The notes: a model not told the origin generated them from the sequence alone. 64,000 nt of DNA from Sulfuricurvum sp. (GCA_028710885.1 JAQTTG010000006.1:1-64000); one strand, 5' to 3'; counted from the stretch's first letter, positions 1-10,162 are shown. Translations and numbers: made by a program.

Positions 1-921
1 TGCGGTACGGACGGGTTGTGAACCTATCCCATTTTACCCCTACATATCAATGCGTTGTATTCTTTGTTACTTTTTTGTTACGATTTAGTCCCAAATTTTC
101 AGACTCCATTTTGGTAGCCTTTGACTTCACTTTGTCATGCAATTATTTCGAATTCAAAGCTACTCATTATTTATTGATTACCCAAGGATCTGTGGGTTTA
201 TTTATAATAAACCCACAAATCAGGTTTGAGATACAATATTTCCTTTTGTAATCACATCAACATCAAATATTTGCAACAGAGAACCATTATATTAACACTC
301 GGCTACGCAATTTCATGAGCATTAAAAATGCCTGGAAAGTCAGGACAACCCATGCGGTTTTGCCTTACTGTTTCATGCTGAGCACTCAAATATAGTGCTT
401 TGAACTTTGCGGTGAAGATTACGTTGGCACTGTTCGTAGCTTGGGTTTGATAATATTTTACATTGCAATGATTCTCACAACACAACGAATTATGACAACT
501 GTGAATTTCACTCCCCGCTTGTTTCAAATGAATAGTGAAAATTAACCGCTATTTAGTTGAAAATAACAAAAAATAGTTGTGTGTGAAATAAATATCTGGC
601 CATTTTCAATCAAAGGTGAAAAAGCATTCCAGAGGATCTTAAACTTGCAGATCACTATCTTGAACAAATTGTCAGTCCTGCAATGGGATTATGTGATAAC
701 ATGCGATTTGAAAGTATCTGAAGTGAGCCATGAAAAATTAGTTGTTACTGGATTTAATGATTGTTTTACACCAGAAAATAAAAGCAATATTACATTACGA
801 AATATTTTAAATTTGAATAAAGTCCTTTTTAAAAAAAATATAAGTAGTTAAATGATTTATTTTTGAGTATTTCTTGAATGTTCCGCTTTCTTTGGAATTG
901 CATTATTACTTCTTATCAGTG
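1..921. other. Left-edge stretch with no recognisable gene
   Basis: Short open frames occur on both strands (18-251 plus, 303-527 minus, 579-851 plus with a GTG start), but none has a recognisable family, signal peptide or convincing composition. I read the region as intergenic or as decayed coding DNA. It contains one perfect hairpin (191-217) and ends at the tandem-repeat regulatory element that begins at 922. Confidence 0.5.
191..217. terminator. Perfect 12-bp inverted repeat, possible terminator
   Basis: A 12-base arm (TGTGGGTTTATT) is followed by a 3-base loop and its exact reverse complement. No strong T run follows on either strand, so termination of a gene beyond the left edge is only inferred. 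Confidence 0.4.
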
Positions 922-987
922 TGTCATTTAGTGTAAATGAATTGCCATTTAGTGTATTAATTGATAAATATACTTCTTTTATCTTTG
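922..987 (+). promoter_or_regulatory. Tandem 21-bp-phased direct repeat plus Bacteroidetes promoter, copy 1
   Basis: TGTCATTTAGTGT (922-934) and TGCCATTTAGTGT (943-955) are direct repeats whose starts are exactly 21 bp apart. A -7 box TATCTTTG (980-987), matching the Bacteroidetes consensus TAnnTTTG, begins 24 bp after the second repeat. The -33 position is poor (TTAA rather than TTTG), which fits a promoter that needs an activator. The next intact gene is the beta-helix protein at 2611, but a decayed transposase lies between. The same arrangement is found at 6665, 10480 and, on the minus strand, 63293. Confidence 0.7.
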
Positions 988-1246
988 TAAAACTATTGAA
1001 ATAGTTTACCAAAAGTAGTTGTATTACTTTGAGAGCTTATATGTTATTTACTTACTTCTACTTTACTAAAATAAAAAAGTCCAAATATATATTTGTTATA
1101 TAATTGAATATTAGTGTGTTTGTGTCATTATAAATCAGATTTGATTGTTTTATCAAGGAAGCCAAAACGGACAGATAAAAAAGCATTTCAAAAGTCAGGT
1201 ATGCAAAGAGGCTATTAAAAACAGTCAATATGCATATAGTGAAATG

Positions 1247-2553
1247 TATAGCTACAGATAGCACGCACACAGCAGTTGTGTATTTAATTGGCTGCTTTGA
1301 TGTGAAAAAGGACATGAGAACATGGAACGAATTACAGAAAAAATAGAAGATTCCGACTATAAACGAAACATGCATTTCTTGTCTGTTAGCAATTGGAGTG
1401 CATCAGAATTAAATAATGCAACCTTGAAGGCTACAGATAATTTATTGAGAGAACAAAATAGGATGAGTGGTTTGCCCACAGGTTTTGTAGTTGACGAAAA
1501 ATCTCATTTAAAAAAGGGATCAAAGTCCGTTGCATTAGCTTTTCAATATGCAGTTGAAGCTGGGAAAGTGGATAATTGTCAGGTTGCGGTACATGCCACA
1601 CTTGCAAATGGAAAATTTTGTACATTAGTTGGTACAGAGATCTTTATTCCTGAAGCTTGGATAAATGACAAAAAGCGTTGTGATGCAGTAGGTATACTAA
1701 AAAAGGAACAAAAATTTGCAACCAAACCTCAGTTAGCCTTGAAGTTAATAAAGCAAGCTATTGAGGTTGGAACTGAATTTGATTTTATTGCTGGCAATGG
1801 GTTGTACGGACATAATGCAGAATTAACTAGAGCCTTAGATAATTTGGAACAGTTTTATATTTTAGATGTGCATAAAGATGAAACAGTTTTTCTGTCTGAA
1901 CCCAGGTTTTCGATACCTGAGTGTAAAGGAATTAAAGGAAGAACACCCATAAACACACAGCCAGACATAAAACCGATACAGCTTCAAGCTTACATTAAAA
2001 CACTTATTGAAAAGGATTTTACAAATGAAAATGTAAGACAAACTGCAAAAGGATGGAAAGTAGCAAAAGTTCATACAGCAACAATCTGGCATTGGGATGG
2101 TCAAGAAGAAAAAGCTTGTAAAAGGACATTGGTTATTTCCGTTTGCGAGAAAATAAAATTCTCTTTGAGCAATGGTAATATAAAAGAATATACTAACAAA
2201 GAATGGGCCTATTTTCAATGTAGCAGGTATTGGGTAGAATGTTGTTTTGTTACTTTAAAGTGGTTAACGAATTTCAGGCATTGACATTGATAATTGTAAT
2301 AACGAATTTGGAATGTCAGGTTATCAAGTAACTGGTTGGTTAGCATGGCGGTCACAAGGCATTAGTGTTAATGGCAAGTCTTTACATATTGAATATTATG
2401 ATCCAGGAACAAAAAGGAATTCGATGATTAAGTGTTTGAGATGCTAGGATATTGTTAATTGAAATAAATTTTGCCACTCCAAAAGAAGTCGATCTATGCA
2501 CGGAACATATCTGAATTAGACATAGGAAAAGAAAAGAAGAAACAGAAACATAA
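1247..2553 (+). pseudogene. Decayed IS701-like DDE transposase
   Basis: The longest open piece (1322-2284, 320 residues) carries the hallmarks of IS701-type transposases: a start resembling NMERITEKI, then VVDEKSHLKKGSKSVAL, DNCQVAV, and a GNGLYGHNAELTRALD segment. The second position of the usual ADGLYG motif reads N instead of D, so a catalytic Asp appears lost. An upstream piece (YLIGCFDVKKD) is in another frame. The C-terminal pieces GMSGYQVTGWLAW (about 2311) and VDLCTEHI-IRHRKRK (to 2553) are separated by a frameshift and a stop. The element is therefore dead. It sits between the promoter at 922-987 and the beta-helix gene at 2611 and may have pushed them apart. The family call rests on motif memory; the exact IS ends were not found. 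Confidence 0.75.
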
Positions 2554-2610
2554 GATATAATGTTAAAATCTAATTTATTAAATATTAAAAATAATTTTAA
2601 ATAATTCAAC

Positions 2611-3644
2611 ATGAAAAAAATTACATTATTTGTTGCACTCATGTGCAGCCTTTCAGCGTTTTCTACGCGTTATTTAGTAGAAGGCACAACAGGTACTAAT
2701 TCCTGGCGTATTGCAGGAGCAGGTGAAGTTAACGTGACATTAACAACTGATTTCAGAACATGGTATTACAGTAATACATATACTGCAGATGGAACAGATG
2801 AAATTTGGCTTGCCGGCGGAACTTACACTATCAGTTTACCTTTTGGATCGAGGAAAGTGAATGTTTATGGAGGTTTTGCAGGAACCGAAACATCTATTGC
2901 CGACAGAAGCAAGGTATCCGGCGGTAAAGCATGGGAATTCAGCAACCCAACCATCATTGATGGAAATAATACCAGTCCTCAGGGATTTAATTCGAATGGA
3001 ATAGCCACTACTCCTTCCACCTATATAGATGGTATTACTATTACCAAATGCTTAGTAACTAATATTGTATCAAATGTTCAAGGAGTTGGCGCATACATAA
3101 CCCAAGGATGTGTCATGCAAAATTGTATCGTGTCGAACAATACCTATAATAATTTAGGTGCTGCAGGAAATCTATTTGATGGTAACGGAGGGGGTATCTA
3201 TCTCACCGGAGGGCAGGTACTGGATTCTCATATTGTAGGTAATCAGTTAATCAAGGGTAATGGTCGCAATACTATTGGTGGTGGTATAGCATTTGTATAT
3301 ACCTCGGAAGCTGCACTTAATATTGTCAGTGGTTGTACCATCGAAAACAATACATGTACGACTTACGGTGGAGGAATAGAGATAACTCTCGGAACCGGTG
3401 GTACCATAGAAAATTGTATAATTAAAGGCAATTCTTGTTCCGATAGGGGTGCCGGTCTCGGATATACAAATATTGGAAGTGCCGGAACTTCAATTTTGAG
3501 CATAAAAAACTGTCAATTTATTGAAAACACTTCATTGTCTTATGGAGGTGGGGTAGCATTGAATTTTGGTACTGGAGCAACTACTATTTTCGAGAATAAT
3601 TCAATTATTGGGAATACCGGAGTTACTGCTGGGGGCATGTATAT
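2611..3644 (+). repeat. Near-identical 1034-bp direct repeat, unit A
   Basis: Bases 2611-3644 match 4639-5672 (offset 2028). By eye I see only one difference, C at 2657 against T at 4685 (Ala to Val in the signal peptide). After 3644 the two genes drift to clear but imperfect similarity. This points to very recent tandem duplication or gene conversion. Confidence 0.88.
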
Positions 3645-4545
3645 AGGAGGAGGTAAATTCTCACCTATTAAAAACTGTATTTTTCGTGATAATAAATCCA
3701 CTGATGCAGCAAATGGTGCAAACTCATCAGGAGCATTATATTGTAACGTGGCAAATATAATTATTCAAAACTGTGTATTTGCAAATAACAGCACAGTTGC
3801 AAACACGAGTACTAATTGTACTGTAAGATTGTTGAATAGTACGAACAAATTATATAATTGTACATTTGTCAACAATTCAGATCCTGGAGCTGCCGGCTAT
3901 ACATTAAACCTGAATGGTCAAGTACAAACAGTTACAAATAATGTTTTCTGGGGAAATGTTGCAACTGCTAATTTTTATACAGCAACGAATGCTATAAGCA
4001 CTTACAATGCAACTACCTCTGATAAAAACACTACCGGTACAACAACTGGTGGTGGTAATGTAGGAAACATCACCACTTTAACTAGTTCGCCAAACAACAC
4101 TTTTGCATCTCCGACAACATTTACAGGTGTGCCATCTACAACAGATGGTGGTGTACAAAAAACTGCTTCGGCAGCTGCCGACTGGAGTATGATAATAAGT
4201 TCTCCAACAGTTGATGCTGGTATTGATTTAACTGCTTCAGGAGTTGCTACAGATATTTCAGGTAATGCACGTCCCCTAGGTACTGCTTTTGATATGGGTG
4301 CGTATGAAAGAAGCAGTGTGCCAACAATTATCAATACAGTTCACAACAGTATGTTATGTTACTCAGGTAATAACAGCATTGAAGTTCGTGGTTTAAATAA
4401 AGACGAAGTAGTAAAAGTTTATGGAATTTCAGGCAATTTGATTTATAATCAAAAAGCATTGAATTCTACAATTTCAATATCTTTACGACAAGGCATCTAT
4501 TTGGTTCATGTTAACGACAGAGTAACTAAAGTGGTGGTTAGATAG
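2611..4545 (+). CDS. T9SS-secreted beta-helix surface protein, copy 1
   Basis: The 644-residue product starts with a Sec signal peptide (MKKITLFVALMCSLSAFS). Residues of about 20-500 are a right-handed beta-helix with repeated chlamydial-Pmp-like motifs (GGGI/GGGV and NCxFxxN units such as NCIFRDN, NCVFANN, NCTFVNN). A choice-of-anchor-Q-like stretch ending in DMGAYE lies at about 520-570. The last 65 residues form a type A T9SS sorting domain (VYGISGNLIYNQ, then QGIYLVHVND and KVVVR). It is predicted to cross the outer membrane by T9SS and to be anchored on the cell surface as an adhesin or glycan-binding protein; no catalytic residues are evident. The first 1034 bases are almost identical to the next gene. 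No clear promoter was seen in the roughly 60 bases after the IS remnant. Confidence 0.88.
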   Translation: MKKITLFVALMCSLSAFSTRYLVEGTTGTNSWRIAGAGEVNVTLTTDFRTWYYSNTYTADGTDEIWLAGGTYTISLPFGSRKVNVYGGFAGTETSIADRSKVSGGKAWEFSNPTIIDGNNTSPQGFNSNGIATTPSTYIDGITITKCLVTNIVSNVQGVGAYITQGCVMQNCIVSNNTYNNLGAAGNLFDGNGGGIYLTGGQVLDSHIVGNQLIKGNGRNTIGGGIAFVYTSEAALNIVSGCTIENNTCTTYGGGIEITLGTGGTIENCIIKGNSCSDRGAGLGYTNIGSAGTSILSIKNCQFIENTSLSYGGGVALNFGTGATTIFENNSIIGNTGVTAGGMYIGGGKFSPIKNCIFRDNKSTDAANGANSSGALYCNVANIIIQNCVFANNSTVANTSTNCTVRLLNSTNKLYNCTFVNNSDPGAAGYTLNLNGQVQTVTNNVFWGNVATANFYTATNAISTYNATTSDKNTTGTTTGGGNVGNITTLTSSPNNTFASPTTFTGVPSTTDGGVQKTASAAADWSMIISSPTVDAGIDLTASGVATDISGNARPLGTAFDMGAYERSSVPTIINTVHNSMLCYSGNNSIEVRGLNKDEVVKVYGISGNLIYNQKALNSTISISLRQGIYLVHVNDRVTKVVVR

Positions 4546-4568
4546 ACCTATTTTTAATTTTCTTTAAA

Positions 4569-4602
4569 CTATTTAGAAAGGGTAAAAACTCTTTCTAAAT
4601 AG
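4569..4602 (+). terminator. Perfect 12-bp stem hairpin between copies 1 and 2
   Basis: CTATTTAGAAAG (4569-4580) and CTTTCTAAATAG (4591-4602) are exact reverse complements with a 10-base loop, 23 bases after the stop of copy 1. No long T run follows, so it may be a weak terminator or an mRNA-stabilising stem-loop rather than a full stop. Confidence 0.55.
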
Positions 4603-4638
4603 TACTCTAAATTTATTCATAATTTTAATAAAAACAAC

Positions 4639-5672
4639 ATGAAAAAAATTACATTATTTGTTGCACTCATGTGCAGCCTTTCAGTGTTTTCTACGCGTTA
4701 TTTAGTAGAAGGCACAACAGGTACTAATTCCTGGCGTATTGCAGGAGCAGGTGAAGTTAACGTGACATTAACAACTGATTTCAGAACATGGTATTACAGT
4801 AATACATATACTGCAGATGGAACAGATGAAATTTGGCTTGCCGGCGGAACTTACACTATCAGTTTACCTTTTGGATCGAGGAAAGTGAATGTTTATGGAG
4901 GTTTTGCAGGAACCGAAACATCTATTGCCGACAGAAGCAAGGTATCCGGCGGTAAAGCATGGGAATTCAGCAACCCAACCATCATTGATGGAAATAATAC
5001 CAGTCCTCAGGGATTTAATTCGAATGGAATAGCCACTACTCCTTCCACCTATATAGATGGTATTACTATTACCAAATGCTTAGTAACTAATATTGTATCA
5101 AATGTTCAAGGAGTTGGCGCATACATAACCCAAGGATGTGTCATGCAAAATTGTATCGTGTCGAACAATACCTATAATAATTTAGGTGCTGCAGGAAATC
5201 TATTTGATGGTAACGGAGGGGGTATCTATCTCACCGGAGGGCAGGTACTGGATTCTCATATTGTAGGTAATCAGTTAATCAAGGGTAATGGTCGCAATAC
5301 TATTGGTGGTGGTATAGCATTTGTATATACCTCGGAAGCTGCACTTAATATTGTCAGTGGTTGTACCATCGAAAACAATACATGTACGACTTACGGTGGA
5401 GGAATAGAGATAACTCTCGGAACCGGTGGTACCATAGAAAATTGTATAATTAAAGGCAATTCTTGTTCCGATAGGGGTGCCGGTCTCGGATATACAAATA
5501 TTGGAAGTGCCGGAACTTCAATTTTGAGCATAAAAAACTGTCAATTTATTGAAAACACTTCATTGTCTTATGGAGGTGGGGTAGCATTGAATTTTGGTAC
5601 TGGAGCAACTACTATTTTCGAGAATAATTCAATTATTGGGAATACCGGAGTTACTGCTGGGGGCATGTATAT
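4639..5672 (+). repeat. Near-identical 1034-bp direct repeat, unit B
   Basis: Partner of unit A at 2611-3644. Homologous recombination between the units would delete or duplicate exactly one gene length (2028 bp) and keep the reading frame. Confidence 0.88.
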
Positions 5673-6564
5673 TGGAGGATCAGGTACTTATGCACCTATT
5701 AAAAACTGTATTTTTCGTGATAATAAATCAACAGATGCAGCAAATGGCGCAAACTCATCTGGAGCATTATATTGTAACGTGGCAAATATAATTATTCAAA
5801 ACTGTGTATTTGCAAATAACAGTACAGTTGCAAATACGAGTACTAATTGTACTGTAAGATTGTTGAATTTGACGAACAAATTATATAATTGTACATTTGT
5901 CAATAATTCAGATCCCGGAGCTGCCGGCTATACATTAAACCTGAATGGTCAAGTACAAACAGTTACAAATAATGTTTTCTGGGGAAATAACGCAATTGCT
6001 AATTTTTATACTCCAACGAATGCTATAAGCACTTACAATGGAACTACCTCTGATAAAAATACAACTGGATCTGATAGTGGTGGTACTACCGGCAATATTA
6101 CAACCTTAACTACTTCGCCAAACAACACTTTTGAATCACCAACAACATTTATAGGAGTCCCAACTGATGATGCAACAAAAGCTGCTTCGGCTGCAGCCGA
6201 CTGGCGTATGATAGCTACTTCACCGGCTGTTGATGCCGGCACTGATTTATCTGCTGTTGGTGTTACTACAACTATTGATGGAGATGATCGTCCTATTGGA
6301 ATTGCGTTTGACATGGGAGCTTATGAAACAAGTAAACCCACAGGCCTTAATAAAATATTCGATTATACGAACTTCTGTTATTCAACAAACCACAGTGTCG
6401 AAGTCAGGGGTTTAACCAATGGTGAAGTTGTAACAGTTTATGGTATTTCTGGTAATTTGATTTATAAACAAAGTGCACTAAAATCGACACTTTCATTTTC
6501 AGTACCTCAAGGCATTTATTTAGTTCGTGCCACTGACAAAGTCAATAAAGTGGTAGTTAGATAA
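4639..6564 (+). CDS. T9SS-secreted beta-helix surface protein, copy 2
   Basis: This 641-residue paralogue has the same plan as the preceding gene: an identical signal peptide apart from A16V, a Pmp-like beta-helix, a choice-of-anchor-Q-like segment (DMGAYE) and a type A T9SS tail (VYGISGNLIYKQ, QGIYLVRATD, KVVVR). It is essentially identical to copy 1 up to residue 344, then diverges, most strongly in the 450-600 linker and anchor-Q region. It begins 93 bp after copy 1 with only a hairpin between, so the two could be co-transcribed. A strong terminator follows. Role as a surface adhesin or glycan binder is inferred from architecture only. Confidence 0.88.
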   Translation: MKKITLFVALMCSLSVFSTRYLVEGTTGTNSWRIAGAGEVNVTLTTDFRTWYYSNTYTADGTDEIWLAGGTYTISLPFGSRKVNVYGGFAGTETSIADRSKVSGGKAWEFSNPTIIDGNNTSPQGFNSNGIATTPSTYIDGITITKCLVTNIVSNVQGVGAYITQGCVMQNCIVSNNTYNNLGAAGNLFDGNGGGIYLTGGQVLDSHIVGNQLIKGNGRNTIGGGIAFVYTSEAALNIVSGCTIENNTCTTYGGGIEITLGTGGTIENCIIKGNSCSDRGAGLGYTNIGSAGTSILSIKNCQFIENTSLSYGGGVALNFGTGATTIFENNSIIGNTGVTAGGMYIGGSGTYAPIKNCIFRDNKSTDAANGANSSGALYCNVANIIIQNCVFANNSTVANTSTNCTVRLLNLTNKLYNCTFVNNSDPGAAGYTLNLNGQVQTVTNNVFWGNNAIANFYTPTNAISTYNGTTSDKNTTGSDSGGTTGNITTLTTSPNNTFESPTTFIGVPTDDATKAASAAADWRMIATSPAVDAGTDLSAVGVTTTIDGDDRPIGIAFDMGAYETSKPTGLNKIFDYTNFCYSTNHSVEVRGLTNGEVVTVYGISGNLIYKQSALKSTLSFSVPQGIYLVRATDKVNKVVVR

Positions 6565-6580
6565 TACACTTCAAAATTTT

Positions 6581-6624
6581 AAAAACCATTCAGAAGGAGT
6601 TTTTACTCTTTTTGAGTGGTTTTT
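6581..6624 (+). terminator. Strong intrinsic terminator after copy 2
   Basis: A 19-bp stem pairs 6581-6599 with 6606-6624. The three mismatches are all G-U compatible. The loop is 6 bases and the descending arm runs into a T tract. It begins 16 bases after the stop codon of copy 2. Confidence 0.82.
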
Positions 6625-6664
6625 TATTGTAAAACCACCTCTTTTATATCTCTATATTTCCTTG

Positions 6665-6729
6665 TGGCATTTTGTGCAAGCATTGTATCACTTTGTGTAT
6701 TGAATAGCCTCTTTAACTCCTTTTATTTG
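6665..6729 (+). promoter_or_regulatory. Tandem 21-bp-phased direct repeat plus promoter, copy 2
   Basis: TGGCATTTTGTGC (6665-6677) and TATCACTTTGTGT (6686-6698) are degenerate versions of the repeat at 922 and 10480, again with starts 21 bp apart. A TTTATTTG box at 6722-6729 (one mismatch to TAnnTTTG) lies 23 bp after the second repeat. The beta-helix gene starts about 105 bp downstream at 6836. Weaker than the 922 and 10480 copies, but spacing is conserved. Confidence 0.55.
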
Positions 6730-6835
6730 TAATGTTCGTTAGTTGAGGTATTTATATCAGTAATTTCAGTGAATATAGTCGTCATAACAGGAGTGGAAGT
6801 ATTAGAATGTGAATCTTAATCAATCAATATACAAC

Positions 6836-9800
6836 ATGAAAAAAATTACATTATTTGTTGCACTCATGTGCAGCCTTTCAGCCTTTTCTACGCGTTATCT
6901 GGTGCAAGGTACCACCGGTACTAATTCCTGGCGTATTGCAGGAGCAGGAGAAATTAACGTAACTACGAGTGATTTCAGAGCATGGTATTATGCCACTTTC
7001 CCTGCAGGATATGTCTATAATGTGGCTGATGAAATTTGGCTTGCCGGTGGAACTTACACTATAAGCACATTTTTTGGATCGAGGAAAGTGAGTGTTTATG
7101 GAGGCTTTGCAGGAACCGAAACATCTATTGCAGACAGAAGCAAGATATCCGGCGGAAAAGCATGGGAGTTCAGCACCCCAACCATCATTGATGGAAATAA
7201 TACTTGTCCTCAGGGATTTAGTAGCAATGGAATAGCCACTACTCCTTTCACCTATATAGATGGTATAACTATTACCAAGTGTCAAGTTACCAGTGGTACA
7301 GCGAATGTTTCTGGAGTGGGTGCTTATATAACGAAAGGATGTGTGATGCAAAATTGCATCGTGTCGAACAATACATATAATAATACAGCTACCATTAATA
7401 CTTTCTATGGTAAAGGTGGTGGAATATACCTCACTGGAGGTAAAGTGTTAGACTCATATATAGCAAACAATACCTTAACGAAAGGAAATGGCGGTTCTAC
7501 CTATGGTGGGGGTGTGGCGTTTGCTTACACTTCGGAGTCTGCACTTAATATCATAAGTGGTTGTACCATCGAAAATAATAGTTCTACAACCTTCGGCGGT
7601 GGAATGGAAGTAATAAACGGAACTGGTGGTACTATAGAAAATTGTATATTCAAAACCAATACCTGTACCGCTGGAGAAGGCGGTGGTCTGGGATCTACAA
7701 ATTCAAATGCAGCAGGCACATCGCTTTTAAGCATAAAAAACTGTCAATTTATTGAAAATACGGCAGCTACTCAAGGTGGAGGTGCTGAAATACAAACTTC
7801 GTCAACGGCGCCAGTTACTACAGCTATTGAAGGTTGCTCGTTTATTGGCAATTCGGCATTGAATGTAGGTGGGCTAACTTGTAGGGTTGGTACACTTTCG
7901 CCCATAAAAAATTGCATTTTCCGTGATAATAAAAATACAAATGCTGTGAATAGTGCTGCTGGAGCAAGTGCATTATCATTTACTACCTCAATTGCAACAG
8001 TGCAAAACTGTGTTTTTGCTAACAATAGTACAGTTACAAATACTTTGGGCAATTTCACGATAAAATTTAACGGTTCTGGGAGTAAACTGCTTAACTGTAC
8101 AGTTGTAAATAATTCGGATCCAGGAACTGCAGGCAATACGGTAATGCTTAATAACAGTGCACTAGTTGTAATAAATAGCGTTTTTTGGGGAAATACGGCA
8201 ACTGCAAATTTTAAAAATCCAGGCAGTTCTCCATGTACTTATAATGCAACTACATCTGATAAGAATACTACCGGTTCAACTGTTGGCGGCACTACCGGAA
8301 ACATCACCTCATTAGCAGCATCAAATACTTTTGTATCTCCTACAACATTTGTGGGGATACCTTCTACAATAGATGGTGGTTTGGAAAAAGCGGCATCGGC
8401 AGTTGCCGATTGGAGTATGAAATCGGGTTGTCCGTCTATAAACTCTGGAGCAGATTTGAGTTCTTCTGGCGTAACAACAGATATATCAGGAAATACACGT
8501 CCTACCGGTTCAGGAAAAGTGGATATAGGAGCGTATGAATACATTTCATATCAGTCAAACACCTCTGGGAATTGGGGAGATTACTCAACATGGCAATTAT
8601 CGGCCGATGGTTCAACATTTACAAGCCTTCCAGATGCTACTTATGTGCCAACTTCAAGTATGGCAGGTTCGGTCAGTATTTTAAACGGACACACGGTTAC
8701 AGTTGCTGCAAATGCAACTTCACGTGCCTTAAACGTAAATGCAGGAGGAAAACTAACCTTAAATAATGAGGTGACACTTAGTACTATTGCTTTAAACCTA
8801 ATGAGTGATCCGACTCTCGGTACCGGTACCTTTGTTGATCAGAATACCAATGGGGGTTTATCAGTAACCGGAACAACTACTGTAAATCAATCCTTACAAC
8901 CTGCAAGTGCTGTGAGAACCTGGTATATTACTCCACCGGTTGCTTCTGTCACCCCAACACCTGCATTGAGCATCATTAAGTATTTTGATGAAACTTTTAA
9001 TGATCCAACTCCAGCAAATAATTGGGTATCCTCTTCTACTATGGTTGCCAAAGTTGGTTATCAGGTAGTTCCTGTTGCAGGAAATGATATTTCATTTTCC
9101 GGAACGTTGAACAATGGAAATCAGGATATTACGCTCACCAGCAGAGCCGGAACTGTCAATAAAGCAGGGTTTAATTTGATCGGCAATCCATATCCATCGT
9201 ATCTCGATTGGAACTTAGTTACTGCTAATTCTGCTAATTCTGCATTAATGCGTTCAACTACCATGTGGTACAGAACAAAAACTGCCGGAGTTTATAGTTT
9301 CTGGACAGTGAACGGTGATGGAGTGAGCTCACCAAATGGTGCAAGCTCATTAATTCCACCCATGCAAGCATTCTGGGTAAGAGCCAATGGCGGTGGCGGA
9401 ACTCTGGCTTTAACCAATGGCATGCGCTCGCATGCACCGGTTGCCGATATGTTATTAAAAGCGCCGGCATCAAAAAAGACAGCTAACACATTGGTTCGAT
9501 TACAGGTTAGCAACGGAATTAATACCGACGAAGCTGTAATCTATTTTAGTGCCAATGCCTCTAATGGAATGGATGTTAACGATGCACCAAAAATGAGTAA
9601 TGATAATGTTGACATACCTGAAATATACACAACTGTTGGTGCTGAACAAATTGTTATCAATGGTATGAACACTATTCCGTTGGATACACCAATTGGGTTG
9701 GGATTTGTGCCCGGCAATGCCTCTTCTTTTAGACTTACTGCCAACGAAATTAGCAATCTTCCTACTGATTTAAAAGTAATATTAAAGGATAATGTAACTA

Positions 9801-10144
9801 AGACAGAGACCGACCTGACAGATGGTGTTTCAATTTACCAATTTAGTCCGGTGGTAACCAGTTCCGACCGTTTTAGTGTTATTTTCCGTTCGAATGGAAC
9901 AGTTACAAGTGTTGAAACCCCTCAAGATAACAGCATTTTAGTTTACAGCAATGCCCCTCAACAACTTATTGTAATGTGTAATAATCTCCATTTAGGATCA
10001 ATGCTATCGGTTTACACTGCGATTGGTCAAAAACTGGTGAGTCAACAATTGACAAGTACAAGTACACAAATTGGCGGAAAATTTACACCCGGAGTTTATA
10101 TGGTGAAAGTGAATAACACTACAAAGAAAGTAATTATCAATTAA
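6836..10144 (+). CDS. Large T9SS-secreted beta-helix surface protein, copy 3
   Basis: I chose the ATG at 6836 over an in-frame one at 6809 because it gives the same signal peptide as the two preceding paralogues (MKKITLFVALMCSLSAFS). The 1102-residue product has the Pmp-like beta-helix in its first 500 residues, then a long extension absent from the others: a GNWGDYSTWQ segment, a NGHTVTVAA strand-rich segment, a GFNLIGNPYPSYLDW module, and a type A T9SS tail ending in GVYMVKVNNTTKKVIIN. It is predicted to be displayed on the cell surface. It has its own promoter element at 6665-6729 and is followed after 18 bp by a small peptide gene, probably in the same transcript. The N-terminal region is clearly homologous at DNA level to the upstream copies; the C-terminal half comes from elsewhere. 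Confidence 0.88.
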   Translation: MKKITLFVALMCSLSAFSTRYLVQGTTGTNSWRIAGAGEINVTTSDFRAWYYATFPAGYVYNVADEIWLAGGTYTISTFFGSRKVSVYGGFAGTETSIADRSKISGGKAWEFSTPTIIDGNNTCPQGFSSNGIATTPFTYIDGITITKCQVTSGTANVSGVGAYITKGCVMQNCIVSNNTYNNTATINTFYGKGGGIYLTGGKVLDSYIANNTLTKGNGGSTYGGGVAFAYTSESALNIISGCTIENNSSTTFGGGMEVINGTGGTIENCIFKTNTCTAGEGGGLGSTNSNAAGTSLLSIKNCQFIENTAATQGGGAEIQTSSTAPVTTAIEGCSFIGNSALNVGGLTCRVGTLSPIKNCIFRDNKNTNAVNSAAGASALSFTTSIATVQNCVFANNSTVTNTLGNFTIKFNGSGSKLLNCTVVNNSDPGTAGNTVMLNNSALVVINSVFWGNTATANFKNPGSSPCTYNATTSDKNTTGSTVGGTTGNITSLAASNTFVSPTTFVGIPSTIDGGLEKAASAVADWSMKSGCPSINSGADLSSSGVTTDISGNTRPTGSGKVDIGAYEYISYQSNTSGNWGDYSTWQLSADGSTFTSLPDATYVPTSSMAGSVSILNGHTVTVAANATSRALNVNAGGKLTLNNEVTLSTIALNLMSDPTLGTGTFVDQNTNGGLSVTGTTTVNQSLQPASAVRTWYITPPVASVTPTPALSIIKYFDETFNDPTPANNWVSSSTMVAKVGYQVVPVAGNDISFSGTLNNGNQDITLTSRAGTVNKAGFNLIGNPYPSYLDWNLVTANSANSALMRSTTMWYRTKTAGVYSFWTVNGDGVSSPNGASSLIPPMQAFWVRANGGGGTLALTNGMRSHAPVADMLLKAPASKKTANTLVRLQVSNGINTDEAVIYFSANASNGMDVNDAPKMSNDNVDIPEIYTTVGAEQIVINGMNTIPLDTPIGLGFVPGNASSFRLTANEISNLPTDLKVILKDNVTKTETDLTDGVSIYQFSPVVTSSDRFSVIFRSNGTVTSVETPQDNSILVYSNAPQQLIVMCNNLHLGSMLSVYTAIGQKLVSQQLTSTSTQIGGKFTPGVYMVKVNNTTKKVIIN

Positions 10145-10162
10145 CAATTAAATCAGAAAGAC

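Noticed and set aside
303-527. Minus-strand 74-residue frame with several Cys and His
   Set aside because: No signal, no recognisable zinc-ribbon spacing or family, and surrounded by other weak frames; more likely chance.
579-851. 90-residue plus-strand frame
   Set aside because: GTG start, no recognisable domain and no context; not reported as a gene.
2611-10144. The three beta-helix genes as a CRISPR-like or simple repeat array
   Set aside because: Repeats are full coding genes with conserved frames and signal peptides, without regular spacers.
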